This document shows positions 1-10,006 of a stretch of DNA of 64,000 nucleotides, piece after piece (within the stretch, counting starts at the first letter, position 1; each line of letters starts with the position of its first letter). A program made the position numbers and the translations under genes. Below the pieces are notes generated by a model. The model had not been told where the DNA came from. It made no database searches and saw only the letters and a list, made by a program, of their open reading frames with translations. The stretch comes from Solirubrobacteraceae bacterium (lineage in GTDB: Bacteria > Actinomycetota > Thermoleophilia > Solirubrobacterales > Solirubrobacteraceae), in contig JADGPL010000008.1 in NCBI GenBank assembly GCA_017882455.1, positions 78,107 to 142,106 on the forward strand, given 5' to 3'.

Positions 1-19
1 GCCAGCCGGCCGGCGCGGG

Positions 20-1267
20 CTAGCACCCGACCGAATCCAGATCGCTGTGGAGGTCGGCGAGCGCGGCTCGCTGGGACGCGTCCAACGCGCTTCCGGCGCG
101 CAGGAGACGGCGCGCGTGATCGAGGTCATCCGAGCGCCCGAAGGTCAGCGCGGCCTTCACCGAGCCGTCCTTCAGATACCAGTTGGTGAAGGCGCCATCG
201 GCGATCGAGCCGCGCACGATCTCCTCGTCCCACTCGTAGGCCGGGCCCACGTACTCGAGCTCTCCCCAGTCCCCCAGCACTGAGTAGAAGTAGGGCACCT
301 CCTCGTGAGCCACGTCGCGCCCGAGCATGTTCAGGGCGGCGGTCTTGCCGTGGTTGAAGGCGACGTCCCAATGCTCGATCCGCATGGCGGCGCCGCCATG
401 GATCACGGAGTCGTACTCACAGATGTCTCCCGCGGCGAACACCCCGGGCACCGAGCTCTCCAGGCGCGAGGAGCAGCGCACCCCGCCGCGCTCGCCGATC
501 TCGAGGCCCGCCCGCTGCGCAAGCCCCACGTCGGGGGTGACGCCGGCACCGATGATCACCGCGTCGGCGGCAAGCTCTAGGCCGTGCCTGGTGACGACCT
601 TGGCGACGCGACCGTCGCCCTCGAAGCGCTCGAGCTCATCGTGACCGTGGACTCTCACGCCGTGGGACTCGAGCAGGTCCTGGAAGAAGCGCCCGGCCGC
701 CGGCCCGAAGCCCCGTTCGAGCGTGAGCTGCTCCTGCATGACGATCGTGCAGTGCTTGCCCATCATGGTCAGCGAGGCGGCCACCTCGCAGCCGATGTAG
801 GAGCCGCCGATCAGCACGACCTCCTCGGCGTCCTCGACGCCCGCGCGGATCGCGTCGGCGTTGCCGAGTGTGCGCAGATAGTGGATCTGCTCGAGATCGC
901 AGCCGTCGACGTTCAGGCGGCGCACATTTGCGCCGGTGGCGATCAGCGCCCTGTCGAACTCGATCTCCTCCTTGGTGGACAGCTTGGCGATCCGAGCGTC
1001 GAGGTCAAGGCCGGTGACGCTCGTGCGCGTCAGCAGCTCGATGCCCTGCTCGCCCCACCACTCGTTGGGCCTGAAGAGCGGCTGCTCGCGGCTCTCCTCG
1101 CCCCGCAGGTAGCCCTTTGAGCAGTCCGGCCGGTTGTATGGCGGGTCGAGCTCGCGCCCCACCAGCAGCACCTCGCCCTCGGCGCCCTCCTCGCGCAGCC
1201 AGCGAGCGCAGTTGGCCGAAGCGAGGCCTCCGCCGACGAGCAGGAAATCGACCTTGCGGGCGCTCAT
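20..1267 (-). CDS. NAD(P)/FAD-dependent oxidoreductase (ferredoxin reductase/AIF-like)
   Basis: 415 aa ORF; N-terminal FAD-binding VDFLLVGGGLASANCAR; second dinucleotide fold VVLIGGSYIGCEVAASL; GVFAAGDICEY motif. Confidence 0.93.
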   Translation of the reverse strand: MSARKVDFLLVGGGLASANCARWLREEGAEGEVLLVGRELDPPYNRPDCSKGYLRGEESREQPLFRPNEWWGEQGIELLTRTSVTGLDLDARIAKLSTKEEIEFDRALIATGANVRRLNVDGCDLEQIHYLRTLGNADAIRAGVEDAEEVVLIGGSYIGCEVAASLTMMGKHCTIVMQEQLTLERGFGPAAGRFFQDLLESHGVRVHGHDELERFEGDGRVAKVVTRHGLELAADAVIIGAGVTPDVGLAQRAGLEIGERGGVRCSSRLESSVPGVFAAGDICEYDSVIHGGAAMRIEHWDVAFNHGKTAALNMLGRDVAHEEVPYFYSVLGDWGELEYVGPAYEWDEEIVRGSIADGAFTNWYLKDGSVKAALTFGRSDDLDHARRLLRAGSALDASQRAALADLHSDLDSVGC

Positions 1268-1279
1268 TGCAGGCTCACC

Positions 1280-2359
1280 CTACAACCCCGGCGGGTGGCG
1301 AACAGACCAGTGGGCCCAGGTGGGGATGTGGTCGAGGATCCGCCAGCGGGGACCGTCTTCGCGCTGGTTCGGGCCCGTGTCGGTGCCGTCGTGACTCGTA
1401 TCCAGGCGCAATCCGGCGATGACGGCGAAGACATGCGGCGTCGGCTGGGAGGTCGCATAGATGGTCACCCAGCGTCCCGGTCCCGGAGCGCCCCAGTGGA
1501 CGTAGTCCTGAGCCAGGGGATTCTCGGCGAGGATTTCGGAGATCGGACGAACGCCGGAGCGATAGAGCACGTAGTTGATCGTGCTCGAGCAGTCCTCCTG
1601 CGTGGCTCCTCGCGGGTCGGGATGGCCACCCGGGCCGTAGGGAAGGTCCTGCAGCTCGTTCCCCGCGACCACCATCGCCTGGACGGTCGCCGGCACACCT
1701 GCGGGGACGAGCGCGAGGTGACCGTCTCGGGACGCGAGCCCGGCACGCTCTCCTCCGATGAACCGCACCGGGGTCGGGCTTTGACCCGCCAGGCCCACGT
1801 CCGCGCCCCACACGCCCGTGAGCACTCCCTCCCCGCCCGCCGACGCCGGCCCTGCGGAGGCGCCGCGGTACCTGCGCGCCCACTGCTCGACCTCTGCCAC
1901 ATACCAGCCGGCATGGTTGTAGGCGAGGATCGCACGGCCGTAGTCCTGGGGCGCTCCGGACGCGTGCAGGTAGTTGGCAGCCGAGTAGATCGCATCCGCC
2001 GGGTCCCAGCGATCGACCCTGCCGTCGCCGTCGCCGTCCACGCCGTAGAGCTGCCATGTGGAGGCGATGAACTGCATCGGACCGCCCGCCCCGGCCGAGT
2101 TGACTGCGCCCTCTTGGGTACATGCGGGATCAGGGTCGCGACCGTGATCGCACTCGACCTTGCCGATGCCCGCGAGAATCGTCCAATCCAGTCGGTAACG
2201 CGCGGCCGCCTGTCGATACAGACGCAGGTATGTGGGCGGGATATCGCTCAGCGCCTGTGCCGACGCTTCGTAGCCCTGTCCAAGCCGTTCGGCGTTGCCC
2301 ATACCCAGCGACATGCCACCGAGCGCCCCGATCACCGCGAGGCCCATCAGGCCAGCCAT
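1280..2359 (-). CDS. Lytic transglycosylase / peptidoglycan hydrolase with N-terminal TM (VirB1-like T4SS component)
   Basis: ORF 1280..2659; GIGKVECDHGRDPDPACTQEGAVNSAGAGGPMQFIASTWQLYGVDGDGDGRVDRWDPADAIYSAANYL is an SLT domain; upstream part overlaps the previous gene, so a start near 2359 is chosen (uncertain). Confidence 0.85.
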   Translation of the reverse strand: MAGLMGLAVIGALGGMSLGMGNAERLGQGYEASAQALSDIPPTYLRLYRQAAARYRLDWTILAGIGKVECDHGRDPDPACTQEGAVNSAGAGGPMQFIASTWQLYGVDGDGDGRVDRWDPADAIYSAANYLHASGAPQDYGRAILAYNHAGWYVAEVEQWARRYRGASAGPASAGGEGVLTGVWGADVGLAGQSPTPVRFIGGERAGLASRDGHLALVPAGVPATVQAMVVAGNELQDLPYGPGGHPDPRGATQEDCSSTINYVLYRSGVRPISEILAENPLAQDYVHWGAPGPGRWVTIYATSQPTPHVFAVIAGLRLDTSHDGTDTGPNQREDGPRWRILDHIPTWAHWSVRHPPGL

Positions 2360-2477
2360 CGTCAGCGCGATCAAGCCGGCGAGAGCGCTCGCTCGCGGAA
2401 ACCGGCCGCCGCCGGCATTCAGGCCGTGTTCGGCGCTCAGAAGCGACCCTCCATCCGCACACGAGCGCCGCCTCGGT

Positions 2478-4970
2478 TCACGCGCGGCCCGGCCCAAGCT
2501 GGCGTTTGCGTCCCGCCTCGACCTCGCGCGCGTCCCGCATGACACTGGATTCCGGTGCTCTGCCCCTGCGAGGCAGCTCAGGTGGCGGCTGCGACGCCTG
2601 GGACGCATCGGCGTCGCTGGCCGGGCGCGTCGCGCCCGCGGGCGCTCGAGCGTCGGCACCCACTGGTCGCGCCGTCTGATCCCTGCGCGCCGCGAGCCCG
2701 CGGTCGATCGCCAGTCGCGCCTCGCGCCGCTTGCTGGGGTCCAGCTGCTCGTACTGAGTCCGGGTGTATCCCGCGAGCACGGCGAGCGCCGCGTAGTCCC
2801 GGGTCTCCTTCAGGGCCGAGTGGCGCTCGTGAGCGGCCCGCACCGGCGCTGGACCGGCAGCCTGCGGCGTCCGCATCGGATGGCCGGGACCGGAGCGGGG
2901 CCGACCCTCATCGACCGGCAGCCTGCCCTCGGCGGGCTCGCGCAGAGCAGCTGTCCTCTCCTGGCCCTGCTCGATCTCGGCTTCGATGCGGCGCCCACGC
3001 GCCTGCAGTTCGGCAGCACGACGCTTATCGCCGGCGGCCTCTGCTCGTTCGCGCTCCCTGTGGACCCGCCCGAGCTGGATGTGGGACTCAGGGTGCTGCT
3101 CAGCCTCAGACGGGTCGGCGACAGGACCCGAAGAGGGACCATCGGATGTCGGACCGGTCTCGGGCGGCGTTCCTCCCCCACTCGAACCACCGCCTGAATC
3201 GGGCCTCGGCCGTGAGGGCGGCCATTCAACCTCCGGCGGCCTCCGCTTTCTCTCGCGCCTGCGCTCGTTCCAGCGCTCCACCGCGTCCCGCCCGCGCGCG
3301 CCGAGCGTGCTGCCCATCCGCCGTCCGATCGAGGAGCGTTCGACGTGCTCGCGTCCGATCGCCCCCGCAGCCACGCCGAGTGCCTGGTGGCGACGAGCGT
3401 AGGCACCCCACCAGAGCGCTGACATGAGCAGCCATTGCGTCCACCACCCGAGCGCGGTGAGGCTCGCGATCACCCCGATCACAGCGAGCACGGCGCCGAG
3501 CAGAAACGAGAAAAGCAGCTTCGAGACCACCGTCCCGAGCAGCTGAAGACCCCACTTGCGAAACACCGCCCGCCCACCCTCCCCAAACGCGGGAGCCAGG
3601 ACCATCGCCGGGGCGCACAACAGATAGAGCAGGCTGAACAGGGATGCCGCGAGCAGCCGCAGGACGATGAACCCCAGCAGCAGCAGCATCCCCAGCATCC
3701 CCGCCGCAATCAGCAGCAGCCCACCCAGCCGCGCCGGGGTCTGTGCGCCCGTCCGGAACTGGGCCTGTGCGGCGTCCGGACCGTCGCAGTTGGTGGCTTC
3801 GCTGCTCTGGCACATCGTGCGCAGCAGCGAAGAGCTCTCGTTGATCGAGTTTCGCTCAGGCCCGTTGGGCGGTAGCGCGAGGAAGATCGCTCCGTTGCTC
3901 TGAGCTTCGTGGAGCAACTGGGCGCTGCGAGCGAGCGTCCGGGCCGGCCCGCTCCCGGCGGCTATGCACCGGCCCGTGGACACGCTCCCCGGGGCGCAGC
4001 CGACCTGCGCAAGCTCAGCGGCCGCGATCCTGAGACCCGCGTTGCGCAGCTTGGGCTCCAGCCGGGAGGGGTCGCGACACCACTCCACGCTCCCGAACTC
4101 CAGGTAGCACCACGGGCCATCGATGGCCGACGCGAAGATCGTGTCGAGGCTGTCGGCGAAGGTCGCCTCGGCATGCGAGGGAGCGCCCTGTGCCGCGGCC
4201 GCCAGCGTTCCCAGGGCCACCTGGTTGGCCCATGCACCCAGAGCTCCCACGGTGCCAGTGGGATCGCTGATGACCCACAGGCCTCCGACCATCATCGCGG
4301 CCATCAGCAGCACCTCGCCCATCGTCGCAGCGACGCGGCGACGGATCAGGCCGTGGTACAGGGCGAGGACCGATGCGATGGCCAGCGACACCGGCAGCCA
4401 GGGCGCCGTCAGGGCGCTCTCCATCTGACGCAGGCCCCTGCCCAGGCTGCCGGCTGCCGCACTTGGGAGCAGGTCGATCGTGAAGCACCACTCGAGCATG
4501 ACCACGAGCGCGTGGACCGCCCATACGAGCCCCATCCAGATCGGGGCGACCACCACATCCTGGATGGCGCTGGACAGCATCGAACCGACACCGAGCACGC
4601 CGGTGTCGATGTGCACGTCTATGCCGTAGTCGGGCGTCGGCGCGGCCGACGCCACGAAGCCCGAGCTTTCACAGTGCCGTCGGTCCGTCGAGGAGAGGCC
4701 CGCCGCGATGACTCGCGCGCACGAGGGGCTGCCGAGACCGTTGCTCACGAGTGGATCGACCTCTCCCTGGGGTGAGCCGCCTTCCGCTTCGCCTGCTTCG
4801 GAGCCGCCCGCCCCGGCTGAGACGAGCGGCGCACGGCTCGGTGCGCTGGGCGCGCCCGCCTGTGCCCGCGCGCCCGTCTGCGCCCGCGCGCTCGAGGCCG
4901 GCACCGCGACGAAGGCGCCGCCCACGAGCACCGCGGCGATCAGAAGCGCGCCTCGACGACAGGCACGCAC
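2478..4970 (-). CDS. TrbL/VirB6-like multi-pass membrane protein with long charged Pro-rich C-terminal tail
   Basis: ORF 2478..5033; signal-like N-terminus, several hydrophobic segments (LLLIAAGMLGMLLLLGFIVLRLLAASLFSLLYLLCAPAMVLAPAFGEGGRAVFRKWGLQLLG), directly after the VirB4-like gene; GTG at 4970 avoids the long overlap. Confidence 0.8.
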   Translation of the reverse strand: MRACRRGALLIAAVLVGGAFVAVPASSARAQTGARAQAGAPSAPSRAPLVSAGAGGSEAGEAEGGSPQGEVDPLVSNGLGSPSCARVIAAGLSSTDRRHCESSGFVASAAPTPDYGIDVHIDTGVLGVGSMLSSAIQDVVVAPIWMGLVWAVHALVVMLEWCFTIDLLPSAAAGSLGRGLRQMESALTAPWLPVSLAIASVLALYHGLIRRRVAATMGEVLLMAAMMVGGLWVISDPTGTVGALGAWANQVALGTLAAAAQGAPSHAEATFADSLDTIFASAIDGPWCYLEFGSVEWCRDPSRLEPKLRNAGLRIAAAELAQVGCAPGSVSTGRCIAAGSGPARTLARSAQLLHEAQSNGAIFLALPPNGPERNSINESSSLLRTMCQSSEATNCDGPDAAQAQFRTGAQTPARLGGLLLIAAGMLGMLLLLGFIVLRLLAASLFSLLYLLCAPAMVLAPAFGEGGRAVFRKWGLQLLGTVVSKLLFSFLLGAVLAVIGVIASLTALGWWTQWLLMSALWWGAYARRHQALGVAAGAIGREHVERSSIGRRMGSTLGARGRDAVERWNERRRERKRRPPEVEWPPSRPRPDSGGGSSGGGTPPETGPTSDGPSSGPVADPSEAEQHPESHIQLGRVHRERERAEAAGDKRRAAELQARGRRIEAEIEQGQERTAALREPAEGRLPVDEGRPRSGPGHPMRTPQAAGPAPVRAAHERHSALKETRDYAALAVLAGYTRTQYEQLDPSKRREARLAIDRGLAARRDQTARPVGADARAPAGATRPASDADASQASQPPPELPRRGRAPESSVMRDAREVEAGRKRQLGPGRA

Positions 4971-4980
4971 CCCGCCCAAC

Positions 4981-7428
4981 TCAGCCCGCCGGCGTCGTCG
5001 AGAAGGCGCGCAGCAGCGACGGCACGACCACATCGACCTGGATCGCCTCCACGCGTCCCCGGTGGTCGCGAAACAGGCAGCGGCCGGCCTCTAGATCGAG
5101 CAGGCTCTGTCTCATCCTCCTGTCGTCAGGGTCGAGCCCGAGCAACGCGAGCGCACGCCTCGCCTCCGCCTCTGAGCGCATTCCGAACACGAACGTCGCG
5201 CCCAGGAGGTTCTCGAGGGACTCCCGCTCTCCGATCAGCCCGTCGCTGAGGAGCTGGGTGCTGATGATCGGCACGGCGAGCTCCGAGCGTCCCATCCGCT
5301 GGAGCGAGCCGAGCAGCGCCCTGCCGACGGGATCTCCCAGCAGCCTCCATCCCTCATCGAAGGAGAACAGCTTGAGACGATCCCTTTCCGAGCTCATCAG
5401 CTGCATCGCGAACATCGCGATCAGGCGCACGATCTGCTCCCCCACCCGCTCGGCCAGCGAGTACTCCGAGCGCCGTGTCCCTGGCTCGGGACCAGGCAGA
5501 TCCCGAATCGGGAGATAGGTCACCTGCGCGTGCCCGACAGGCGGCAGCTTTACCGCCGGATCTGCGAATCCGAGCTGGGTCAGCCCGGAGCGCGCGTAGA
5601 CCTCCAAGGTCTTGCCGACCTGCGCATCGACGCCCTCCCCCTCCCTCAGCGCACAGACCACCTCCATGCACGTGGGCCGGCGCGACCGCCGGCACACGCG
5701 ATCCACAGCCCCGATCACCGCTGTCTCCCAAGCAGGCTCTGCACGTCCCGGGAGGAGGTCGCGCAGGAACGAGACTGCAGCATCCTGGCTCAGATGCGCC
5801 GGTGCGACCCTCAGGGGGTCGAGCATCCCCCGCAGCGCCGGGTCGGGACGCAGCGTCACACACTCCGCATATGGAGCCACCTCCTCGAGCAGGTGAAAGC
5901 GGTGGTCGCCCTTGGGGTCACAGTCGATCACCCGAGCCCCCTGTAGGAACCCCTCGTACTTGAGCTTCTGCGCGAGAGTCGTCTTGCCCGACCCGAGTGC
6001 GCCCAGGCTCAGGATCGCCGCATTGCGGTTGCTGTCCGAGCCCTCTCTCAGGTTGAACCTGACGGGCCTCCTCGACCCCGAGAGCGTGTGTCCGAGATAG
6101 AAGCCGCTCCTCGACCCCGCAGCGTGCGCTGCGCTCGGCATCATTGCGGCGATCTGCTCAGCGGTCAGCGTGTCGTCGTAGCCGGCGATCCTCGTCCGCT
6201 GGGCTGGGAGGTGCTGGAGGAACAGCTGCAGCTGGTCACCCAGCGGGCGATACAGGTGAATCTCGCCATAGGCCCGCCTGCACAACTCGACTCGCCTCTC
6301 CAGCTCGCTCTCATCCGCAGCGCTCACCGCGATCGCGAGCGTCGCGCGCAACAGCGGCGGTTTGCTCGATGCCTGCAGATAGGCCAGCAGGTCCCTGGCC
6401 TCCTGGGTGCGCTCGTAGCCGAGGTCGGAGATGCCCTGCTCGCCGTCGGACTCCGCTCGCACGATCTGATCGGCATCTTGGATCCGGCGCCGCGCGATTC
6501 GCAGCGCGAGCTCGTTCGGCAGAAAGCGCGCGTTGAGGGACAGATCGATGCCAAACGGAAGGCTCTCGGGTGCCGCGAACATCAGCTCCGCCCGGGTGCT
6601 CGGAAAATGCATCCGCTCGGGCAGTGCTCCCACCACGAGCTGCGCCTGCCAGCTCGTACCGAGCTCAGACGCAATCCGCAGCACACGACCCATCACCTCG
6701 ACATATCCGTCCGTCCAACGCATCACGTCGCCCTCCAGCGGTGAGAGCACCGCGCTGCCGTTGCGCTCGAAGACGAGTGCCCGCGGCTCATGCAGACCGT
6801 CCACCTCCGGTTCGCCGAGGCCCCTGCAGAACGCCCTGCGCACGAGCCACTGCAGCTCCACCCCGCGCGCTTGGCGCACCGGCAGATAGTCGGCGAGGCG
6901 GGCATGGGCCTGATCTGCACGGACTCTCGCCCGCTCGAGCTCGGCGGCGCCCAGCACCCGCCTGTCACGTGTCGAGACTGCTCGCCGCAGGCTCTCCCAC
7001 CACTCTCGTGGATGCTGAGCCGCCGCCCTTGACAGGTATGAGGCGACATCTCGGTCGGGCTCTCGCAGGCTGACCAGCACAAACACAACCGGCTGGGAGC
7101 CACCCAGCTCCGCCATCCGCCGGGCCTGCTGTTCGACGTAGCGGCGTCGCGCCCGACCCTGCTCTCCCTGCCTCACCTCCCCCTCGCCACCCTCATCCGC
7201 GGCACCGGCCGGCCTGTCGCTCCCCCGGGCCGAACGGCTCGCGCGAATGATCTGGACATCGGCTTCGATCGCCTCCAGCGCTCCCACCCACTCGAGCAGG
7301 CGCGCTCGCTTGCCCTCCACGCCCAACCAGGCGTACGTGGCAAGATCGACCACGAAGGCCGCCCAGCCGTCGTCGGGTCCGTGGCCGAACACGCAATTGC
7401 CGTAAACGAACGAGATCGGCGCCTTCAC
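4981..7428 (-). CDS. VirB4/TraC-family T4SS ATPase
   Basis: 815 aa; Walker A GALGSGKTTLAQKL, DCDPKGD motif, Walker B LKLFSFDEGWRLL. Confidence 0.9.
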   Translation of the reverse strand: MKAPISFVYGNCVFGHGPDDGWAAFVVDLATYAWLGVEGKRARLLEWVGALEAIEADVQIIRASRSARGSDRPAGAADEGGEGEVRQGEQGRARRRYVEQQARRMAELGGSQPVVFVLVSLREPDRDVASYLSRAAAQHPREWWESLRRAVSTRDRRVLGAAELERARVRADQAHARLADYLPVRQARGVELQWLVRRAFCRGLGEPEVDGLHEPRALVFERNGSAVLSPLEGDVMRWTDGYVEVMGRVLRIASELGTSWQAQLVVGALPERMHFPSTRAELMFAAPESLPFGIDLSLNARFLPNELALRIARRRIQDADQIVRAESDGEQGISDLGYERTQEARDLLAYLQASSKPPLLRATLAIAVSAADESELERRVELCRRAYGEIHLYRPLGDQLQLFLQHLPAQRTRIAGYDDTLTAEQIAAMMPSAAHAAGSRSGFYLGHTLSGSRRPVRFNLREGSDSNRNAAILSLGALGSGKTTLAQKLKYEGFLQGARVIDCDPKGDHRFHLLEEVAPYAECVTLRPDPALRGMLDPLRVAPAHLSQDAAVSFLRDLLPGRAEPAWETAVIGAVDRVCRRSRRPTCMEVVCALREGEGVDAQVGKTLEVYARSGLTQLGFADPAVKLPPVGHAQVTYLPIRDLPGPEPGTRRSEYSLAERVGEQIVRLIAMFAMQLMSSERDRLKLFSFDEGWRLLGDPVGRALLGSLQRMGRSELAVPIISTQLLSDGLIGERESLENLLGATFVFGMRSEAEARRALALLGLDPDDRRMRQSLLDLEAGRCLFRDHRGRVEAIQVDVVVPSLLRAFSTTPAG

Positions 7429-8060
7429 CGAGGTCCGCTCCGACCGACCCCCGCACGCACGAGCATCCGTGTTCCCGGCCCCAACAGGATGATCTGGCCT
7501 CGATCCAGCGCTCGCCCCCCGGGATGCTGGCTGAGAACGAGCGCAGCGCGCAACCTCGTTGCGGCCAATCCAGAGGGCGTGCGGCGGAGCCCCTTTCCGG
7601 CACGGTCGTGCTCCACCGAGACGCGAACGGCGCCCGGTCCCGTGAAGCGCATCCGTCGCATCCTCGCATCCGAGCCATCCGGCAGCACCAGGATCTCCTC
7701 CGGATACCAGCGCTGTCCGACCGGCTCACACCGGCTGAGCCGCGCCAGCTGACGAGGTTCCAGGCAAAAGCGCAGGAGCGCACCGGCAGCGAGGTGAAAG
7801 GTCCGCCCCTCTATCCGGAGCACGCTCAGCACAGTCGCAGCGGTACCCGGCAAGGCAAGCTCGCGCAGATACCAGGGCAGGGCTCGGATGAGCCCGCCGA
7901 TCAGCGGAAGACGCGCCACCACGACAGCGACCGTGAGGATCGCCCCGAAGTACACGATCCCCCTGACCGGCACCCCGGCAGGATTCAACCGCATCGAGTC
8001 GATGCTGTAGACGCGGCGCTCCAGGTCGAACACGCGCCTGTAGGAGCGGATCTCCATCAC
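7425..8060 (-). CDS. TcpE/PrgI-like conjugation membrane protein
   Basis: 211 aa, two central hydrophobic segments, 4-bp overlaps with both neighbours in the T4SS-like operon. Confidence 0.6.
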   Translation of the reverse strand: MMEIRSYRRVFDLERRVYSIDSMRLNPAGVPVRGIVYFGAILTVAVVVARLPLIGGLIRALPWYLRELALPGTAATVLSVLRIEGRTFHLAAGALLRFCLEPRQLARLSRCEPVGQRWYPEEILVLPDGSDARMRRMRFTGPGAVRVSVEHDRAGKGLRRTPSGLAATRLRAALVLSQHPGGRALDRGQIILLGPGTRMLVRAGVGRSGPR

Positions 8061-8440
8061 GAGGCGCCGAACAGCGAGGTGACGGTGTCACGCAGGAGAT
8101 TCACACCCGCCGGCGTCGCCAGGAGCACCGAGACGATCCCAACCGCGAAGACGCCGGCCGCCTCCTTGAAGTCGCGGCGAAACGCCAGCACGGTCGCCGC
8201 CACCGCAAACGCAAGCCCGATCAGGCTCATCGCCACCGCGCGCCCGGTCGCCCCAGCCTTGGCAGCGGCCGATTCGAGCGACGCGCCTCCCTTTTCACCC
8301 GGACCCGCAGCCACCGCGCCCGACCCACCACCGCTCACCGCCGCCGCAGCGGGCATCGGCGCGGCGCCGACGCCTACAGCCACGAGAGCCGCGCTCGCGA
8401 TCAAGGGGACGATCGTCCGGCCATGCCGCCATCTCTTCAT
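8057..8440 (-). CDS. Small secreted/membrane protein, pilin-like (VirB2-type architecture)
   Basis: 127 aa with signal peptide and two hydrophobic helices (AVAMSLIGLAFAVAATVLAF; AAGVFAVGIVSVLLATPAGVNLL); operon position. Confidence 0.6.
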   Translation of the reverse strand: MKRWRHGRTIVPLIASAALVAVGVGAAPMPAAAAVSGGGSGAVAAGPGEKGGASLESAAAKAGATGRAVAMSLIGLAFAVAATVLAFRRDFKEAAGVFAVGIVSVLLATPAGVNLLRDTVTSLFGAS

Positions 8441-8464
8441 CTGCTCTCCTCCACGTTGGCCTCT

Positions 8465-9325
8465 CTATGCATCCGGATTCATCTGCACCGCGGCCACCTC
8501 CCAGCGGCCCTGCTCACGGGTGACGTCGATTTCGTAGGCGAGCACGTACTGCACGCCGCGTCCGTCATCGGCCTGGACGACAGCGATCACCGAGCTCCCG
8601 TCCGCTGACCAATCCACCCGCTGCACCGCCTCGAGCGTGAGGGCCATCGCGGGAAGCGACACCCGCGCGCCAGGGCTGAGATCGGAGGCGAGCTCCCCGT
8701 CCGCGTCACCCAGGTAGTTGCGAAGCGCGCGCTCGACCACGGTGTCGAGCGCCGGTTCTTCCACTTCTCGAAGGTGTGGCAGCGCATGATCGCCACCGGC
8801 AGCGGGTGCGCCCACGAATGCCGGGTAGCCGGCTACCGCGAGCCCGCCACCGGGCGCTCGCGTCACGCCCACGCTCAGATACAGCAGTCCCGCCGAGTCC
8901 GTCTGCGCCGCCACCGTGTACACGTGCTCTCCCGGGAGCGGCTCGCGGGCCTGCACCACTTCAGCCCACTCCACCTGCTGCTCCCCGGCCGGGGGTAGAC
9001 CGAGTCCCGCGTCCACGTTCATGCCCTCACTCGCGAAGGTTTCAAGCGCCTGTGTGCTCGTCTGGGGCTCCGCCGCATTCCAGCTCAGGTACCGTCGCGC
9101 AAAGAGCACCGCGTAGCCTTCCGCCGCTCGATCCGGGAGTGACGCCGAGAGCGACGGAGCCTCCCGTCGGACGGCCCGCGGCGGGGAGATGGCGAACCGC
9201 GCGCTGGCAGCCAACCCCATCAGCGAGGTCATGCCGATCAGATATCGAGGCAGGTTGCGTGCGAGACGGATCCGCCAAAGCGCCCGTGGAGTGATGGTCA
9301 CCTTCGCCCGAACCGAGCCGTTCAC
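8465..9325 (-). CDS. TcpC/VirB8-like conjugal transfer protein
   Basis: N-terminal TM then two NTF2-like-length segments (AAEGYAVLFARRYLSW...; VVERALRNYLGDADGELASDLSPGA); GTG at 9325 chosen because the upstream part overlaps 9334..9846. Confidence 0.7.
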   Translation of the reverse strand: MNGSVRAKVTITPRALWRIRLARNLPRYLIGMTSLMGLAASARFAISPPRAVRREAPSLSASLPDRAAEGYAVLFARRYLSWNAAEPQTSTQALETFASEGMNVDAGLGLPPAGEQQVEWAEVVQAREPLPGEHVYTVAAQTDSAGLLYLSVGVTRAPGGGLAVAGYPAFVGAPAAGGDHALPHLREVEEPALDTVVERALRNYLGDADGELASDLSPGARVSLPAMALTLEAVQRVDWSADGSSVIAVVQADDGRGVQYVLAYEIDVTREQGRWEVAAVQMNPDA

Positions 9326-9333
9326 GGTGAATC

Positions 9334-9846
9334 TCAGCGCTCGAATCCGAACTCTGGGCGCTGAGCCGCTCGCACCGGAGGTTCGACAGCGACAACCATG
9401 CGCTCGACTCCGCCGCCAGTTGAGATCGCTTCGCGCCAGGGTCGCCTTGGCGCAGCAGCAGAACGGTGTCGCACCGCGGCGCCGCGATCCCGGCGGGTAC
9501 CAGCCTCTGCGCGTCGGCCTGCGCTCGCCACAACGAGACGAGGAACAGATCCAGGTTCTACGCCTGCTCCGTTGCGAGGCCGAGTCACTCTCGCGCTGAG
9601 ATCGCCTGCAACAGCGGTGGCTCGCCTCCTCGCATCTCTCCCCGGAAGCAGCTGCTTCTTTCCCGAGGCCAGAAGTCCACTGGCGATATACGCCGCCCCC
9701 ATCAGCACCAGCGCTCCGCCCGCGAGAGCGATCAGACCGCCACGAGCGCCACGCCCCGCCGCCAGTTCCTGAGCTGCGTCTCTCAGAAACTCCTCCTCGT
9801 CGTATACCCGGTACACCTCTCGAGGTGCACGGCGAAGATATCTCAC
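9334..9846 (-). CDS. Single-TM hypothetical protein of the T4SS-like operon
   Basis: MRYLRRAPREVYRVYDEEEFLRDAAQ... TM ALAGGALVLMGAAYIASGLLASG; stop lies 9 bp before the TcpC-like start. Confidence 0.65.
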   Translation of the reverse strand: MRYLRRAPREVYRVYDEEEFLRDAAQELAAGRGARGGLIALAGGALVLMGAAYIASGLLASGKKQLLPGRDARRRATAVAGDLSARVTRPRNGAGVEPGSVPRLVVASAGRRAEAGTRRDRGAAVRHRSAAAPRRPWREAISTGGGVERMVVAVEPPVRAAQRPEFGFER

Positions 9847-10006
9847 TCACTCTCCTTCGATGCGCGCACGCGGACGACCGAGGTCCGTAGCGGGGAGAAC
9901 TCCGGACCCCGGCCGTCTGCGCGCGATTGGGCTTCACCGCGCAGTCGTCCGTTCGACCAACTGCCGGCGTCCCAGGGGACGGTCCTATGAGTGGGGGGTG
10001 AAATAA

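Noticed and set aside
9326-9937. N-terminal extension of the TcpC-like ORF
   Set aside because: Overlaps 9334..9846, which has a plausible start and TM; the extension is Arg/Ser-rich and domain-free.
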